From Pelagibius sp965227505 (GTDB taxonomy: Bacteria > Pseudomonadota > Alphaproteobacteria > Kiloniellales > Kiloniellaceae), in contig NZ_OZ245757.1 in assembly GCF_965227505.1 (NCBI RefSeq), positions 4,402,001-4,466,000 on the forward strand: a stretch of DNA of 64,000 bases, in the 5' to 3' direction. The notes beneath the pieces were generated by a model that saw only the letters and a program-made list of their open reading frames with translations, ran no database searches and was not told where the DNA came from. The position numbers and the translations under genes are program-made. Shown here piece after piece: positions 37,250 through 46,631 of this stretch. Within the stretch, counting starts at the first letter, position 1; each line of letters opens with the position of its first letter.

Positions 37250-38812
37250 ATGAAGATTGCGCCCTGCGATGACAGCCAGATCCGGGCCGGCGCCTGCACC
37301 GAACCCTGTCGCCGCGAGGCCCGGCCGATCGTCCTGATGGTCACCATCCTGGGGTCCAGTCTCGCCTTCGTGGACGGCACCGTGGTCACCGTCGCCCTGC
37401 CGGTGATCGGGGAGCAGTTCGGCGGTTCGCTCAGCTTCATGCAGTGGGTGGTCAACGCCTATGCCCTTTTCCTGGCGGCTCTGTTGCTGGTTGGCGGCGC
37501 GGCAGGGGACCTTTACGGCCGTCGCCGGGTGTTCAACATCGGGGTCGTGGTCTTCGCGCTGGCATCCCTGTGGTGCGGACTGGCAGAGACCGCGGGTCAA
37601 CTGGTCGCCGCGCGGGCGCTGCAGGGCTTCGGCGGCGCTCTCCTGGTCCCCAACAGCCTGGCCATCATCTCTGCCGCCTTTCCGCCGGCGGAGCGCGGCC
37701 GGGCCATCGGCACCTGGGCTGCGTTCTCGGCCATCGCCGCCGCCCTGGGGCCCGTGCTCGGCGGCTGGCTGATCGACCTCGGGTCCTGGCGGCTGGTGTT
37801 CCTCATCAATCTGCCGGTGGCGGCCGTAGCGCTGGCACTTTCGCTGTGGCGGGTTCCGGAATCCCGCGACGAGACGGCCGGGCGGCGGATGGACTGGGCC
37901 GGCGGGTTGCTGGCAGTGCTGGCCCTGGCGGCCCTGACCTACAGCCTCACGACGTTTGGTGAGAGTCGCCAGATCTCGCAGTCCCTGGTCCTGATGGGCA
38001 TTGCAGGTGTGCTGGGCTTGCTGGTCTTTCTCTGGGTCGAACGGCGCAGCGGCGATCCGATGCTGCCGCTCGGGCTGTTCCGATCTTCCGCCTTCACAGG
38101 GGCCAACCTGCTGACCCTGTTCCTCTATCTCGCCCTTTCCGGGGTGCTGTTCTTCCTGCCCATCACCATGATCGAGGCCCATGGCCATACGGCGATGCTG
38201 GCCGGCGCGGCCTTTCTGCCCTTCACCCTGGTGATGGCCTTTCTGTCGCGCTGGGCCGGAGGCCTGCTGGACCGTTTCGGAGCGCGGCTGCCGCTGACCC
38301 TGGGTCCGATGATCGCGGCGGCCGGTTTTCTGCTGTTCATCCCGGCGGCGCCGGGCGCCTCCTTCTGGTCGGCCGTCGTGCCGGCCATGCTGGTGCTGGG
38401 CCTGGGCATGGCGGTTACCGTCGCGCCGCTTTCGACGGTGGTGATGAACGCGGTGCCCGCCGGCCAGTCGGGTCTCGCGTCCGGCGTCAACAATGCGGTT
38501 TCCCGCTTGTCGGGGCTTCTCGCGGTCGCCGGGCTGGGCGCCTTTGCCGCGCTGGTCTTCGATCAGAGCTTCGCGGCCCTGGCCGCCGGTGTCGAGCCCG
38601 CCGCGCGCGCCGCTGTGGGGTACGGCAGTGACGCCGCGGTGACGCAGCTTTCCGCGGCCAATGCCGTCGTGTTGGAAGATGCCTATCGCCAGGCGATGGT
38701 CGATGCCTTCCGCGCGGTTGCCTTTATCGGCGCCTCTCTGGCGCTGCTCAGCGCGCTCTGCGGATTCTTCCTGATGCCCCGCTCGCCCCAGGCCCAGCCG
38801 CAAGGGGCTTGA
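37250..38812 (+). CDS. MFS exporter, DHA2 (EmrB/QacA) family
   Basis: A 520-residue inner-membrane protein with about 14 membrane segments. Landmarks are GSSLAFVDGTVVTVALPVIG (segment 1), the GDLYGRRRVFNIG motif A and motif C-like GPVLGGWLIDLGSWRLVFLI. Relatives expel drugs, dyes or metabolites using the proton gradient. AGGA lies seven bases before the ATG at 37250. A short leader frame and T-run terminator lie upstream, raising the chance of induced expression. No MFP partner gene accompanies it. Confidence 0.93.
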   Translation: MKIAPCDDSQIRAGACTEPCRREARPIVLMVTILGSSLAFVDGTVVTVALPVIGEQFGGSLSFMQWVVNAYALFLAALLLVGGAAGDLYGRRRVFNIGVVVFALASLWCGLAETAGQLVAARALQGFGGALLVPNSLAIISAAFPPAERGRAIGTWAAFSAIAAALGPVLGGWLIDLGSWRLVFLINLPVAAVALALSLWRVPESRDETAGRRMDWAGGLLAVLALAALTYSLTTFGESRQISQSLVLMGIAGVLGLLVFLWVERRSGDPMLPLGLFRSSAFTGANLLTLFLYLALSGVLFFLPITMIEAHGHTAMLAGAAFLPFTLVMAFLSRWAGGLLDRFGARLPLTLGPMIAAAGFLLFIPAAPGASFWSAVVPAMLVLGLGMAVTVAPLSTVVMNAVPAGQSGLASGVNNAVSRLSGLLAVAGLGAFAALVFDQSFAALAAGVEPAARAAVGYGSDAAVTQLSAANAVVLEDAYRQAMVDAFRAVAFIGASLALLSALCGFFLMPRSPQAQPQGA

Positions 38813-38846
38813 AGCAGACGCTTCGCTCGTTCGCCCCGGGCGCCTG

Positions 38847-39317
38847 CTAAATGGCGGTCATAGCGGGCCGGGCCTTCAGATAGGCTGCGGGATCGGGCGC
38901 CGACGTCATCATCGTTTCGCGCCAGGCCTCCTGTTCAGCGTTGATCAGGCCGAGTTCCCACACGCAAGCGATGACGGGTCTGACGGCGGTGTCCATCGGC
39001 CTGTCTGCGCCCCAAAGCGTGCGGTGGATGTGTTGGCACAGCACCGATCCTTGAATCCACCAGTGGGCCAGGATTGATACGCCAAGATCACCCGGATGGA
39101 TGATCACAAAGCCCAGCCCGTTGTCTTCGCCCTCGGCCGCCACGAGCGGCGGAACTTCCAGGCCTACGAATGAACGGGCGTCGCGGATCAGGGCCTCCGT
39201 GATCTCCTGCCCGTCAGCCACAATGCCGTAGATCTTCAGTGTCAAGGGCGCGATTTCCCAAAGACCCAGGTCCGATACCGCACGGGGGCGATAGAGTTCC
39301 GTTCCGCTTATCTTCAT
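38847..39317 (-). CDS. Hypothetical protein
   Basis: A 156-residue soluble protein I do not recognise. A clear GAGG lies seven bases before the ATG at 39317. Visible features are a conserved-looking core LGFVIIHPGDLGVSILAHWW and two tryptophan-rich stretches; there is no signal peptide or metal motif. It follows the patatin-like gene on the same strand, 78 bases downstream, and may be co-transcribed with it. Confidence 0.65.
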   Translation of the reverse strand: MKISGTELYRPRAVSDLGLWEIAPLTLKIYGIVADGQEITEALIRDARSFVGLEVPPLVAAEGEDNGLGFVIIHPGDLGVSILAHWWIQGSVLCQHIHRTLWGADRPMDTAVRPVIACVWELGLINAEQEAWRETMMTSAPDPAAYLKARPAMTAI

Positions 39318-39395
39318 GAGAGTACCTCTATCCGCGAGACGTTAGCGGCATGGCAATCGGGCCGAATGGCTTTTGGCATGGAGGCCGGAGCCGCT

Positions 39396-40475
39396 TTACA
39401 GATACATCGCGTCGATGTCGGCGGTGGAGCGCTTGCCGAGATCCTGGCGGTGGGCGGCCAGCCAGGCATCGGTGCGCGCGTAGCCGACGTCGTGCAGGTG
39501 GCAGAGAAAATCCCAATCGGCATTCAGCTTGGAGGAAAAGCCCAGGTTCTGCATGACGTCCTCGGCATCCACGACGTGCATGTTCAGGCGCTTCAGCCGC
39601 CCGCCGTCGTCGAAGCCCTTGTCGATAAGCTTGGTGACGAAGCTGATGGCGCGCATCTCGCGCATCAGGCCGGCGTTGAAGGTGATGGTGTTCAGGCGGT
39701 CGATGATCTCCTGGGCCGAGGTCGGAGTCTTCTCGATGTTGATCGGATTGATCTGGACCAGCAGAACGTCGCGGGTCTCGGCCCCGTAGATCAGCGGGAA
39801 GATCGCCGGATTGCCCATGAAGCCGCCGTCCCAATAGGCCTCACCATCGATCTCCACGGCTTTATGCAGATAGGGCAGGCAGGCGGAGGCCATCACCGCA
39901 TCCAGGCTCATCTCTTCCAGTTCGAAGATCTTGATGCGGCCGCGGCGCACGTTGGTCGCGGAGACGTAGAGCTTCACCGTCTTGCAGTGGCGCAGCTTCT
40001 CGAAGTCGATGTGTTCGTGAATGGTGTCGCGCAGCGGATTGATATCGAAGAAATTGAACTGATAGGGCGAGAACACCCGCGAGAGCGTGTCCAGCATCCA
40101 ATAGCCCGGGGCATAGTCCATGCCGCCGAGGCCGGTCATGCGGTCCAGCGGGCTCGGCTGCATCATCGTCAGGGCGGCGATCTCCGAGACGCGCCGCCAG
40201 ACGGCGCGCAGCAGTTCGCGCGCGCCCTCGCGTCCGCCGACCGAGAGGCCGTAAGCCATCACGGCGCCGTTCACCGCCCCGGCGCTGGCGCCGGTGACGC
40301 CCTCGATGGCGATCCCGTCGTCTTCCAGCAGGCGGTCGAGGACACCCCAGGTGAGGGCGCCATGGGCGCCGCCGCCCTGGAGGGCCAGGTTGATCCGCTT
40401 GACGCCGCGACCCTGCGGCCAGGGGTCCGCGCAATCGCCCGCCAGGCCGCCGGTCTTGGCTCCGGACTTCGCCAT
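39396..40475 (-). CDS. Patatin-like phospholipase
   Basis: A 359-residue Ser-Asp dyad lipid acyl hydrolase. The oxyanion loop is LALQGGGAHGALTWG, the nucleophile lies in VTGASAGAVNGAV and the partner aspartate in YWDGGFMGNPAI. These three motifs are complete, so the enzyme is probably active, presumably on phospholipids or their derivatives. There is no signal peptide. The ATG at 40475 follows GGGAG; the open 51 codons before it have non-protein-like content. It is divergent from a small membrane protein gene. Confidence 0.9.
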   Translation of the reverse strand: MAKSGAKTGGLAGDCADPWPQGRGVKRINLALQGGGAHGALTWGVLDRLLEDDGIAIEGVTGASAGAVNGAVMAYGLSVGGREGARELLRAVWRRVSEIAALTMMQPSPLDRMTGLGGMDYAPGYWMLDTLSRVFSPYQFNFFDINPLRDTIHEHIDFEKLRHCKTVKLYVSATNVRRGRIKIFELEEMSLDAVMASACLPYLHKAVEIDGEAYWDGGFMGNPAIFPLIYGAETRDVLLVQINPINIEKTPTSAQEIIDRLNTITFNAGLMREMRAISFVTKLIDKGFDDGGRLKRLNMHVVDAEDVMQNLGFSSKLNADWDFLCHLHDVGYARTDAWLAAHRQDLGKRSTADIDAMYL

Positions 40476-40627
40476 CTCATCCGATCTCCCGTTTGCCGCT
40501 GGGCCCGCCACGCGGGGTGCTGCCAGCTTACGGTTGCGGCGCAGCATCGCAAGGGCCAGAGTATGGGGGGGCCAGAGTGTGGGAGGAAAGTCTGCCTTGG
40601 GACAGACTGCCTGACGGAGGAGCATCA

Positions 40628-40822
40628 ATGGCCGGCGGCGGTATCGACTACTGGACCGAGCATTGGCTGGCGCGCCATTGGCTGCGCCTGCGGCAGAAGG
40701 CCGGCACCTTCACCGAAGGGCAGCGCATGATGATCAAGGAAAGCGACGAACAGCTGCGCGGCCGCTTCCTGGCGTTCGGGCTCTTTCTGGCTGTCGTTGC
40801 CCTCATGGCCTGGCTCGCCTGA
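40628..40822 (+). CDS. Small single-pass membrane protein
   Basis: A 64-residue protein with a hydrophilic, basic N-terminal half (WTEHWLARHWLRLRQKAG) and one C-terminal membrane segment (FLAFGLFLAVVALMAWLA). GGAGGAG precedes the ATG at 40628 at ideal spacing, the main reason to accept so short a gene. Function is unknown. It is divergent from the patatin-like gene and convergent with the thioesterase gene. Confidence 0.65.
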   Translation: MAGGGIDYWTEHWLARHWLRLRQKAGTFTEGQRMMIKESDEQLRGRFLAFGLFLAVVALMAWLA

Positions 40823-40852
40823 AGCCCGGGCGGGCCGTGCCGGAGCCTGTCT

Positions 40853-41296
40853 TCAGCGCTTGGTGATGTACTTGAAGCTGCCCTGGCCGCTGCCGACCAC
40901 GCGGCCGGCCTCGTCCACCACCTGACACTCGGCGAAGAAGATGCTCTTACCGCCGCCGCTGCGCCGTGCCGTCGCGGTGAGCCGCTGGCCCGCCTGGGCG
41001 GCGCCGATGAAGCTGCTGGTGAGGGAGAGCGTGAGCGCGCGCCGGCCCGGTTCGCCGGGTGCGCTGTAGCAGCCGCAGTAGCCGCAGGCGGTATCGATCA
41101 GCGTCGTCAGCACGCCGCCGTGCATCACGCCGCTGCGGTTCAGGTGCCGGGTGTCGACGGTCAGTGCGATGCTGGCCAGGTCCGGTTCCCAGGCCGCCAG
41201 TTCATAGCCGACCAGATCGGCAAAACCGCCGCGCAGGCGCAGCGGGTCCAGGCCGTCGGTTTCCTGAGCGTGAGGTTTCGATGGCGAATCCGGCAT
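40853..41296 (-). CDS. PaaI-family hotdog thioesterase
   Basis: A 147-residue single hotdog-fold acyl-CoA thioesterase. The family signature is NRSGVMHGGVLTTLIDTACG, where the HGG loop binds the thioester and the aspartate is the usual catalytic acid, followed by LTLSLTSSFIGAAQAGQRL. It acts in the cytosol, probably as a tetramer; the acyl substrate is not readable. It follows the dioxygenase-like gene on the same strand with a 66-base gap. Confidence 0.88.
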   Translation of the reverse strand: MPDSPSKPHAQETDGLDPLRLRGGFADLVGYELAAWEPDLASIALTVDTRHLNRSGVMHGGVLTTLIDTACGYCGCYSAPGEPGRRALTLSLTSSFIGAAQAGQRLTATARRSGGGKSIFFAECQVVDEAGRVVGSGQGSFKYITKR

Positions 41297-41362
41297 GGCC
41301 GCAGACTGCCCCGGCGCAGCCGCCCTGTCCAGGGCGCCACCACCCTCGAGGCAATGGCCCCC

Positions 41363-42184
41363 TCAGGCGACCCGGCCTTCGGCGTTGCCGGCCTCGGCCT
41401 CGTCCAGCAGCTGCGGATAGGGATAGTCGAGCCCGATCAGTTGGCGCAGCAGCGGGGAGGCGCGGTCCAGGACCTGCGGATCGAGGCCGCGAACCTGATC
41501 TTCCATCGGCTTAACGAACTTCGGCAGGTATTGGATCAGGATGGCGCTGCGGTCGCCGTCGCTCCCGTTCGGCATGGCGCCGTGCCAGGCGAGGCCGAAA
41601 AAGATCGCGACATCCCCGGCCTTGCCGGTCATGCGGTCGAGCTTCGCCGCGGCCCTGTCCGCCTCGCTCGGATAGCGGCCGAGCTTCTGGCTGCCGGGCA
41701 CGATGGCGGTGGCCCCGTTCTCCGCCGTGAAGTCGTCGAGCAGGATGGTCGCCTGGGCGTTCAACGGAAAGCTGGGATTGATTCGGGCGGGAAAGCTCTC
41801 CGGCTTGTACATGTCCCAGTAGGGATAGTCGATGTGCAGCTCCTGGCCGGGACCGCCCGGCAGCAGCCGGTTGGCGGCGATGGAGCCGAGAATGAACTCG
41901 GAGCCGAGGAAGCGCCGCATGATGGAGACGACGGGCTCGTGTTGCACCATGGCGACGAAGATCTCGCCCTTGTTCAGAAGGTTCCAGACCCGGCGCTGCA
42001 GGTGCAGCCTGTCGGGATTGGCGCCCTGGAAGTGGGTCGCCTTGGGCGCATCGCTGTCGGAGTACCGCATGATCAGGGCGCGCGCCTCGGCGATTTCCGC
42101 CGCAGTGAAGACCTGCGGCAGGACCACATAGCCCTTGCCGTCGATGAGTTCGTCGATGACGGCTTGTTGGTCAGCCTGTTCCAT
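41363..42184 (-). CDS. Phytanoyl-CoA dioxygenase-family protein
   Basis: A 273-residue Fe(II)/2-oxoglutarate-dependent oxygenase. The metal-binding HxD is in PGQELHIDYPYWDMY and the distal histidine in FFGLAWHGAMPN; the later arginine of DRSAILIQYLPKF would bind 2-oxoglutarate. The substrate could be a lipid, an osmolyte or another metabolite, as the family is broad. GGAGGAACTGAG precedes the ATG at 42184. It is divergent from the FMN riboswitch and ribH. Confidence 0.88.
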   Translation of the reverse strand: MEQADQQAVIDELIDGKGYVVLPQVFTAAEIAEARALIMRYSDSDAPKATHFQGANPDRLHLQRRVWNLLNKGEIFVAMVQHEPVVSIMRRFLGSEFILGSIAANRLLPGGPGQELHIDYPYWDMYKPESFPARINPSFPLNAQATILLDDFTAENGATAIVPGSQKLGRYPSEADRAAAKLDRMTGKAGDVAIFFGLAWHGAMPNGSDGDRSAILIQYLPKFVKPMEDQVRGLDPQVLDRASPLLRQLIGLDYPYPQLLDEAEAGNAEGRVA

Positions 42185-42318
42185 CTCTCAGTTCCTCCGC
42201 GGCCCATGATAGGGCGGGAGCGGGCATCGAGGCTATACCTTGCCGTGCATCAAGCAGCCCATCGACAGAGGCAGCCGGCTGCGCTAAGGATGGGTTGCCC
42301 CGCCTCCGGCGGGGCGCG

Positions 42319-42498
42319 TTCTCAGGGCGGGGTGGAAGTCCCCACCGGCGGTGAGGGCTCCAGGGCGGTGCAAGCCCTTCGAGCCCGCAGCCCGCGAGCG
42401 CCCTTGGCAAATCATCCCACGGGGAAGGCGTCTGCCAGGGGGTCAGCAGATTCGGTGCAACTCCGAAGCCGACGGTGACAGTCCGGATGAAAGAGAAT
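42319..42498 (+). ncRNA. FMN riboswitch (RFN element)
   Basis: A classical RFN element: the entry TTCTCAGGGCGGGGTGGAAG, CCCACCGGCGGT, AGCCCGCGAGCGC, GGGTCAGCAGATTCGGTGCA, GCCGACGGTGACAGTCCGGA and the closing GAGAA are all present in order. It ends about 100 bases before ribH. FMN binding is expected to repress ribH, probably by hiding the ribosome-binding site since no terminator run is visible. Confidence 0.95.
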
Positions 42499-42601
42499 GG
42501 AAGAAGCGGTTCGCGGTGGCCTGCGTTCAGCAGTCCGGAAGAGCCGCGTGTACTCCTGTCGCCCTGGTTCTGGTTTCTGACGTCGTCTTGAGGAGAAAAC
42601 C

Positions 42602-43078
42602 ATGAATCAGAGCTCCCCCAGCCAGCCGGAAGGCCGCGTCGCCTTTGTGAAAGCGCGCTGGCATGCGGACATTGTCGATCAGTGCCACACCTCCTTCGAG
42701 GAGGCGCTGACCAAGCTGTCGGACGGCCGTCTTGCCGTCGAGGCCTACGAGGTGCCGGGCGCCTTCGAGATCCCGCTGCTGGCGCGCGATCTCGCCAAGA
42801 CCGGCCGCTTCAAGGCGATCGTCGGCTCCGCCTTCGTCGTCAACGGCGGCATCTACCGCCACGAGTTCGTGGCGGAGACCGTCGTCTCGGCGCTGATGCG
42901 GGTGCAGATGGACACCGATCTGCCGGTGTTCTCTACGGTGCTGACGCCGCACAACTTCCATGAGAGCGAGGAGCACCGGCGCTTCTTCCTCGAGCACTTC
43001 CGCGTCAAGGGGCGCGAAGCGGCCGAAGCCTGCGTCACGCTGCTGCAGGTGCGCGAGGCTGTGAAGCAGGCCGCCTGA
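42602..43078 (+). CDS. ribH: 6,7-dimethyl-8-ribityllumazine synthase, RibH2 type
   Basis: Penultimate step of riboflavin synthesis: joins 5-amino-6-ribitylaminouracil and 3,4-dihydroxybutanone phosphate. The 158-residue protein resembles the RibH2 (decameric) form of Brucella and Mesorhizobium, with VAFVKARWHADIVDQC at the N-terminus, EVPGAFEIPLLARDLA, GGIYRHEFVAETVV and TPHNFHESEEHRRFF. GGAG precedes the ATG at 42602. It is a single gene under an FMN riboswitch and is not part of a rib operon here; RibH2 genes are often separate from the main riboflavin operon. Confidence 0.95.
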   Translation: MNQSSPSQPEGRVAFVKARWHADIVDQCHTSFEEALTKLSDGRLAVEAYEVPGAFEIPLLARDLAKTGRFKAIVGSAFVVNGGIYRHEFVAETVVSALMRVQMDTDLPVFSTVLTPHNFHESEEHRRFFLEHFRVKGREAAEACVTLLQVREAVKQAA

Positions 43079-43102
43079 CGACGGATACCGTCAGGGCGGC
43101 TC

Positions 43103-44863
43103 TCATAGTGTCGCTGCGGAGCGTTCCGGCCGGCTGCCCGCGGAAGCCTTCTGCGTGGTTTCCGGGTCGAGGGCGGCGAGCGCGTCATAGTGGCTGAGAA
43201 AGACCTGGCCGGTGAGTTTCGCCAGGAAGTCGGAGCGTTTCAGGCGATCCATCACCGGCCCCTTCACCTCTGAGAGGTGGAAGCGCACGCCGGCCGCCTC
43301 CAGCCGCTCGTTCAGCATCTCCAGGCTTTCCAGGGCGCTGGCGTCGATGTCGTTGACGGCGGCGCAGCTCAGCACCACGTGGCGCAGGGCCGGGTCGGCG
43401 ACGGCCATGTCGTAGAGCCGGTCCTCCAGCCAGCGGGCGTTGGCGAAGTAAAGGCTCTCGTCAACCCGCAGGCTGAGGATCTGCGGGCTGGTCACCACCG
43501 CGTGGCGCTTCACGTTGCGGAAGTGATGGGTGCCCGGCACCTGGCCCACCACGGCCATGTGGGGGCGGCTGGCGCGCACCAGGAAGAGCACGAGTGAGAG
43601 CGCTACGCCGGTGACGATGCCGGCCTCGACCCCAGCGCCCAGAACCACGGCGATGGTCGCGGCCATGGCGGCGAAGTCGGCCTTGGAATAAACCCAGGTG
43701 CGCTTCAGCGCGCCCAGGTCGACCAGCGACAGGACCGCCACGACGATGGTCGCCGCCAGCGTCGCCTTGGGCAGTTGATGAAACAGGGGTGTCAGCAGCA
43801 GGGCGGTGAGGCCGATGCCCGCCGCCGTCATGACGCCGGCCAGCGGCGTCCGTGCGCCGGCATCGAAGTTGACGACGGAGCGGGCGAAGCCGCCGGTCAC
43901 CGGATAGCCGCCGGTCACGCCGGCGGCGATGTTGGCGGCGCCGAGGCCCAGCAACTCGTTGTTGGGCTGAATGCGCTCGCGCCGCTTGGCGGCCAGAGTC
44001 TGGGCGACCGAGACCGACTCGACAAAGCCGACAACGGAGATCAAAACCGCCGCCGGCAGCAGTTGCCGCCAGAGCTCCGGGTCCAGGGGCGGCAGCGCGA
44101 GCGGCGGCAGGCCCTGGGGAATGGCGCCCACGACCGCGACGCCGTGGGCCTGCAGTGCCAGCTGGTCGACCAGGAGGATGGTGACGATGACCGCAGCCAC
44201 GGGGCCGGCCTTGGCCAGGCTGTCCGCCAGCCTGGGCCCCAGCCCGGCCCGTACCAACAGGGGTTTCAGCGAGCCGCGCACCCAGAACAGGAACAACGTC
44301 GCCCCGGCGCCGATGGCGAGCGTCGGGCCGTTTACGGCATCGATCTGCGCGCCGAGGGACTGCAGCAGTTCAAGCAGCGTATGACCGCCGGCCTCGATGC
44401 CCAGGATATGCTTCAGCTGGCTGGCGGCGATCAGCAGGCCGGAGGCGGTGATGAAGCCGGAGATCACGGGGTGGCTGAGCAGGCTGGCGAGGAAGCCCAG
44501 GCGCGCGACGCCGAGGATCACCAGGAACAGCCCGGAGATGAGGGCAAGCGCGAGGGCCGCGCCGCGGTACTCCGGCGTGCCGACAGCCGCCAGGTCGCCC
44601 ACTGCAGCCGCCGTCATCAGGGAGACCACGGCGACCGGGCCCACCGCCAGGGTCGAGGAACTGCCGAAGAGGGCGTAGGCCAGCAGCGGCGCCATGCTGG
44701 CGTAGAGCCCCACCTCCGGCGGCAGCCCGGCCAGCAGCGCATAGGCCATGCTCTGGGGGATCAGCATGATGGTGACGATAACCGCGGCCAGGGCATCGCC
44801 CTGCAAAGCCGTGCGGTCATAGCGCCGGACCCAGGCGAGGCCCGGCAGCAGTCGCCCGATCAT
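43103..44863 (-). CDS. SulP-family anion transporter with STAS domain
   Basis: A 586-residue inner-membrane protein. About 10-14 membrane segments occupy residues 10-420, with IPQSMAYALLAGLPPEVGLY as SulP signature; a cytosolic STAS domain follows (about 450-560, VVLSCAAVNDIDASALESLE). Relatives carry sulfate, bicarbonate or other anions. Its place as last gene of the sulfide-oxidation operon, 37 bases after the reductase gene, suggests sulfate, sulfite or thiosulfate as cargo (inference). Confidence 0.92.
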   Translation of the reverse strand: MIGRLLPGLAWVRRYDRTALQGDALAAVIVTIMLIPQSMAYALLAGLPPEVGLYASMAPLLAYALFGSSSTLAVGPVAVVSLMTAAAVGDLAAVGTPEYRGAALALALISGLFLVILGVARLGFLASLLSHPVISGFITASGLLIAASQLKHILGIEAGGHTLLELLQSLGAQIDAVNGPTLAIGAGATLFLFWVRGSLKPLLVRAGLGPRLADSLAKAGPVAAVIVTILLVDQLALQAHGVAVVGAIPQGLPPLALPPLDPELWRQLLPAAVLISVVGFVESVSVAQTLAAKRRERIQPNNELLGLGAANIAAGVTGGYPVTGGFARSVVNFDAGARTPLAGVMTAAGIGLTALLLTPLFHQLPKATLAATIVVAVLSLVDLGALKRTWVYSKADFAAMAATIAVVLGAGVEAGIVTGVALSLVLFLVRASRPHMAVVGQVPGTHHFRNVKRHAVVTSPQILSLRVDESLYFANARWLEDRLYDMAVADPALRHVVLSCAAVNDIDASALESLEMLNERLEAAGVRFHLSEVKGPVMDRLKRSDFLAKLTGQVFLSHYDALAALDPETTQKASAGSRPERSAATL

Positions 44864-44900
44864 TTCGCGGCCTCGCGCTGCCGGCCCAAAACCACTGGCC

Positions 44901-46583
44901 TCAGTTCACCACCTCCGGCTTGGCGGCCTCCGGCTTTGCCAGCCACTCCTTGCCTTTCAGCATGGCCTGCCAGTAGATCGGCGGCAGGATCTTCTCCTTC
45001 AGCAGCCACGCCAGGCGGCTCGGCCGCTTGCCGTCGATCAGCCAGCCGGGGAAGCTGGGCAGCAGCTTGCCGCCGTAACCGAACTCCGCCAACACGATCT
45101 TGCCGCGTTCCACCGTCAGCGGGCAGGAGCCGTAGCCGTCATAGTGGCCGACCGAAACCTTGCGCCCCATGTCCGAGAGCACATTCTGCGCCACCACCGG
45201 GGCCTGCTTGCGGGCCGCGGCGGCGGTCTTTGCGTTGGGCGCGTTCATTGCGTCGCCCAGGCTCCAGATGTTGTCGAACTGCTTGTGGCGCAGAGTGTTC
45301 TGGTCGACATCGACCCAGCCGGCCTGGTCGGCCAGGGGGCTGACGCGGATGAAGTCCGGCGCGCACTGCGGCGGGCAGACGTGCATCATGTCGAAGCGGC
45401 GCTCGACGCGGGTGACCTTGCCGTCGCCGTCCGTGGCGTCGAACCAGGCCTGCCTGGCGGGGCCGTCGACGGCGACCAGGTTGTGGGTGAAGTTCAGTTC
45501 CGCGCGATACTTCTCGACGTAGTCCATCAGGGCCGGCACGTAGTCCTTGACCCCGAAGAGCACCGGGCCGGCGTTGTAGAAGGCGATGTCGATGTGGTCG
45601 AGCACGCCGCTGCGCAGCCAGTGATCGGCGGAGAGGTACATCGCCTTCTGCGGCGCACCGGCGCATTTGATCGGCATGGGCGGTTGGGTGAAGAGCGCAG
45701 TGCCTGCTTTCAGGTTGCGCACCAGCTCCCAGGTATAGGGCGCCAGATCGAAGCGGTAGTTGGAGGTCACGCCGTTCTGGCCCAGGGTGTCGACCAGTCC
45801 CTCCACCTTGTGCCAGTCGAGCTTCAGGCCCGGGCAGACGATCAGCCGGCCGTACTCGATGGCGCGGCAGCCTTCCAGCAGCACCACGTTGCGCTCCGGC
45901 TCGAAAGCGGCCACCGCGGCCTTGATCCAGTGCACGTTCTTCGGCAGCACCGAGGAGAGCGTGCGTACGGTCTCGTCCGCCTCGAAGACGCCGCCGCCGA
46001 CCAGGGTCCAGCCCGGCTGGTAGTAGTGGATATCGGCGGGGTCGATGACGGCAATGCTGAGGTCCGGCGCGCGGGCGAGGAGGGAGGACGCCACGGCGAT
46101 GCCGGCCGAGCCGGCGCCGACCACCACGATTTCGAACGTCCCGTCGATGACCTCCTGCGGTGTCTTGCCGGCATTGGCGATGCGGCGGACGACGCCGGCC
46201 ATGTCATAGCCGGCGTCCTTGGCCGCGGCCAGGATGTCGGCCAGCGGCATCTTCCCGGCGCGGCTCAGCGACCACAGCGTGACCGAACGGGTGCCGCTGC
46301 GGCAGTAGGCGAAGACCGGCTTGGGCACGGCTTCCAGCCTTTCGCCGAAGGCTTCGGCATCCGCATCGCTGACCTTGCCGCTCTCGACCGGCAGGTAATG
46401 CGCTTCGAGCCCCTGGGCCCGTGCCGCCTCTTCGATCTCGTGGAACAGCGGCTGATCGTTGCCTTCGCCGTCCGGCCGGTTGCAGATGATGGTCTTGTAG
46501 CCCGCCCTGGCGATCTCGGCGACGTCAGCGGCTTCGATCTGCGGCGCAACGGCAAAGCTTTTGTCGATTGTTTTCAGTTCCAT
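44901..46583 (-). CDS. Phosphatase-like domain fused to sulfide:quinone oxidoreductase
   Basis: A 560-residue fusion. Residues 1-110 form a DUF442/protein-tyrosine-phosphatase-like domain with the loop AYCRSGTRS (Cys94). From about 150 a flavoprotein disulfide reductase of the sulfide:quinone oxidoreductase type II/SQOR group follows: FAD site IVVVGAGSAGIAVASSLL, YYQPGWTLVGGG, redox Cys307 in PIKCAGAPQKAMYLSAD, and membrane-binding C-terminus. It would oxidise H2S to persulfide and pass electrons to quinone. The second redox cysteine expected in the GD-x-C-x-x-P segment is replaced: the sequence reads GDAMNAPNAK (Met446). CPPQCAPDF adds other cysteines. It is followed by the SulP gene. Confidence 0.9.
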   Translation of the reverse strand: MELKTIDKSFAVAPQIEAADVAEIARAGYKTIICNRPDGEGNDQPLFHEIEEAARAQGLEAHYLPVESGKVSDADAEAFGERLEAVPKPVFAYCRSGTRSVTLWSLSRAGKMPLADILAAAKDAGYDMAGVVRRIANAGKTPQEVIDGTFEIVVVGAGSAGIAVASSLLARAPDLSIAVIDPADIHYYQPGWTLVGGGVFEADETVRTLSSVLPKNVHWIKAAVAAFEPERNVVLLEGCRAIEYGRLIVCPGLKLDWHKVEGLVDTLGQNGVTSNYRFDLAPYTWELVRNLKAGTALFTQPPMPIKCAGAPQKAMYLSADHWLRSGVLDHIDIAFYNAGPVLFGVKDYVPALMDYVEKYRAELNFTHNLVAVDGPARQAWFDATDGDGKVTRVERRFDMMHVCPPQCAPDFIRVSPLADQAGWVDVDQNTLRHKQFDNIWSLGDAMNAPNAKTAAAARKQAPVVAQNVLSDMGRKVSVGHYDGYGSCPLTVERGKIVLAEFGYGGKLLPSFPGWLIDGKRPSRLAWLLKEKILPPIYWQAMLKGKEWLAKPEAAKPEVVN

Positions 46584-46631
46584 GGGATTCCCTTTCTGCC
46601 CGGCCTTCTTTTGCGTGGCCGTTGGCGGAGC

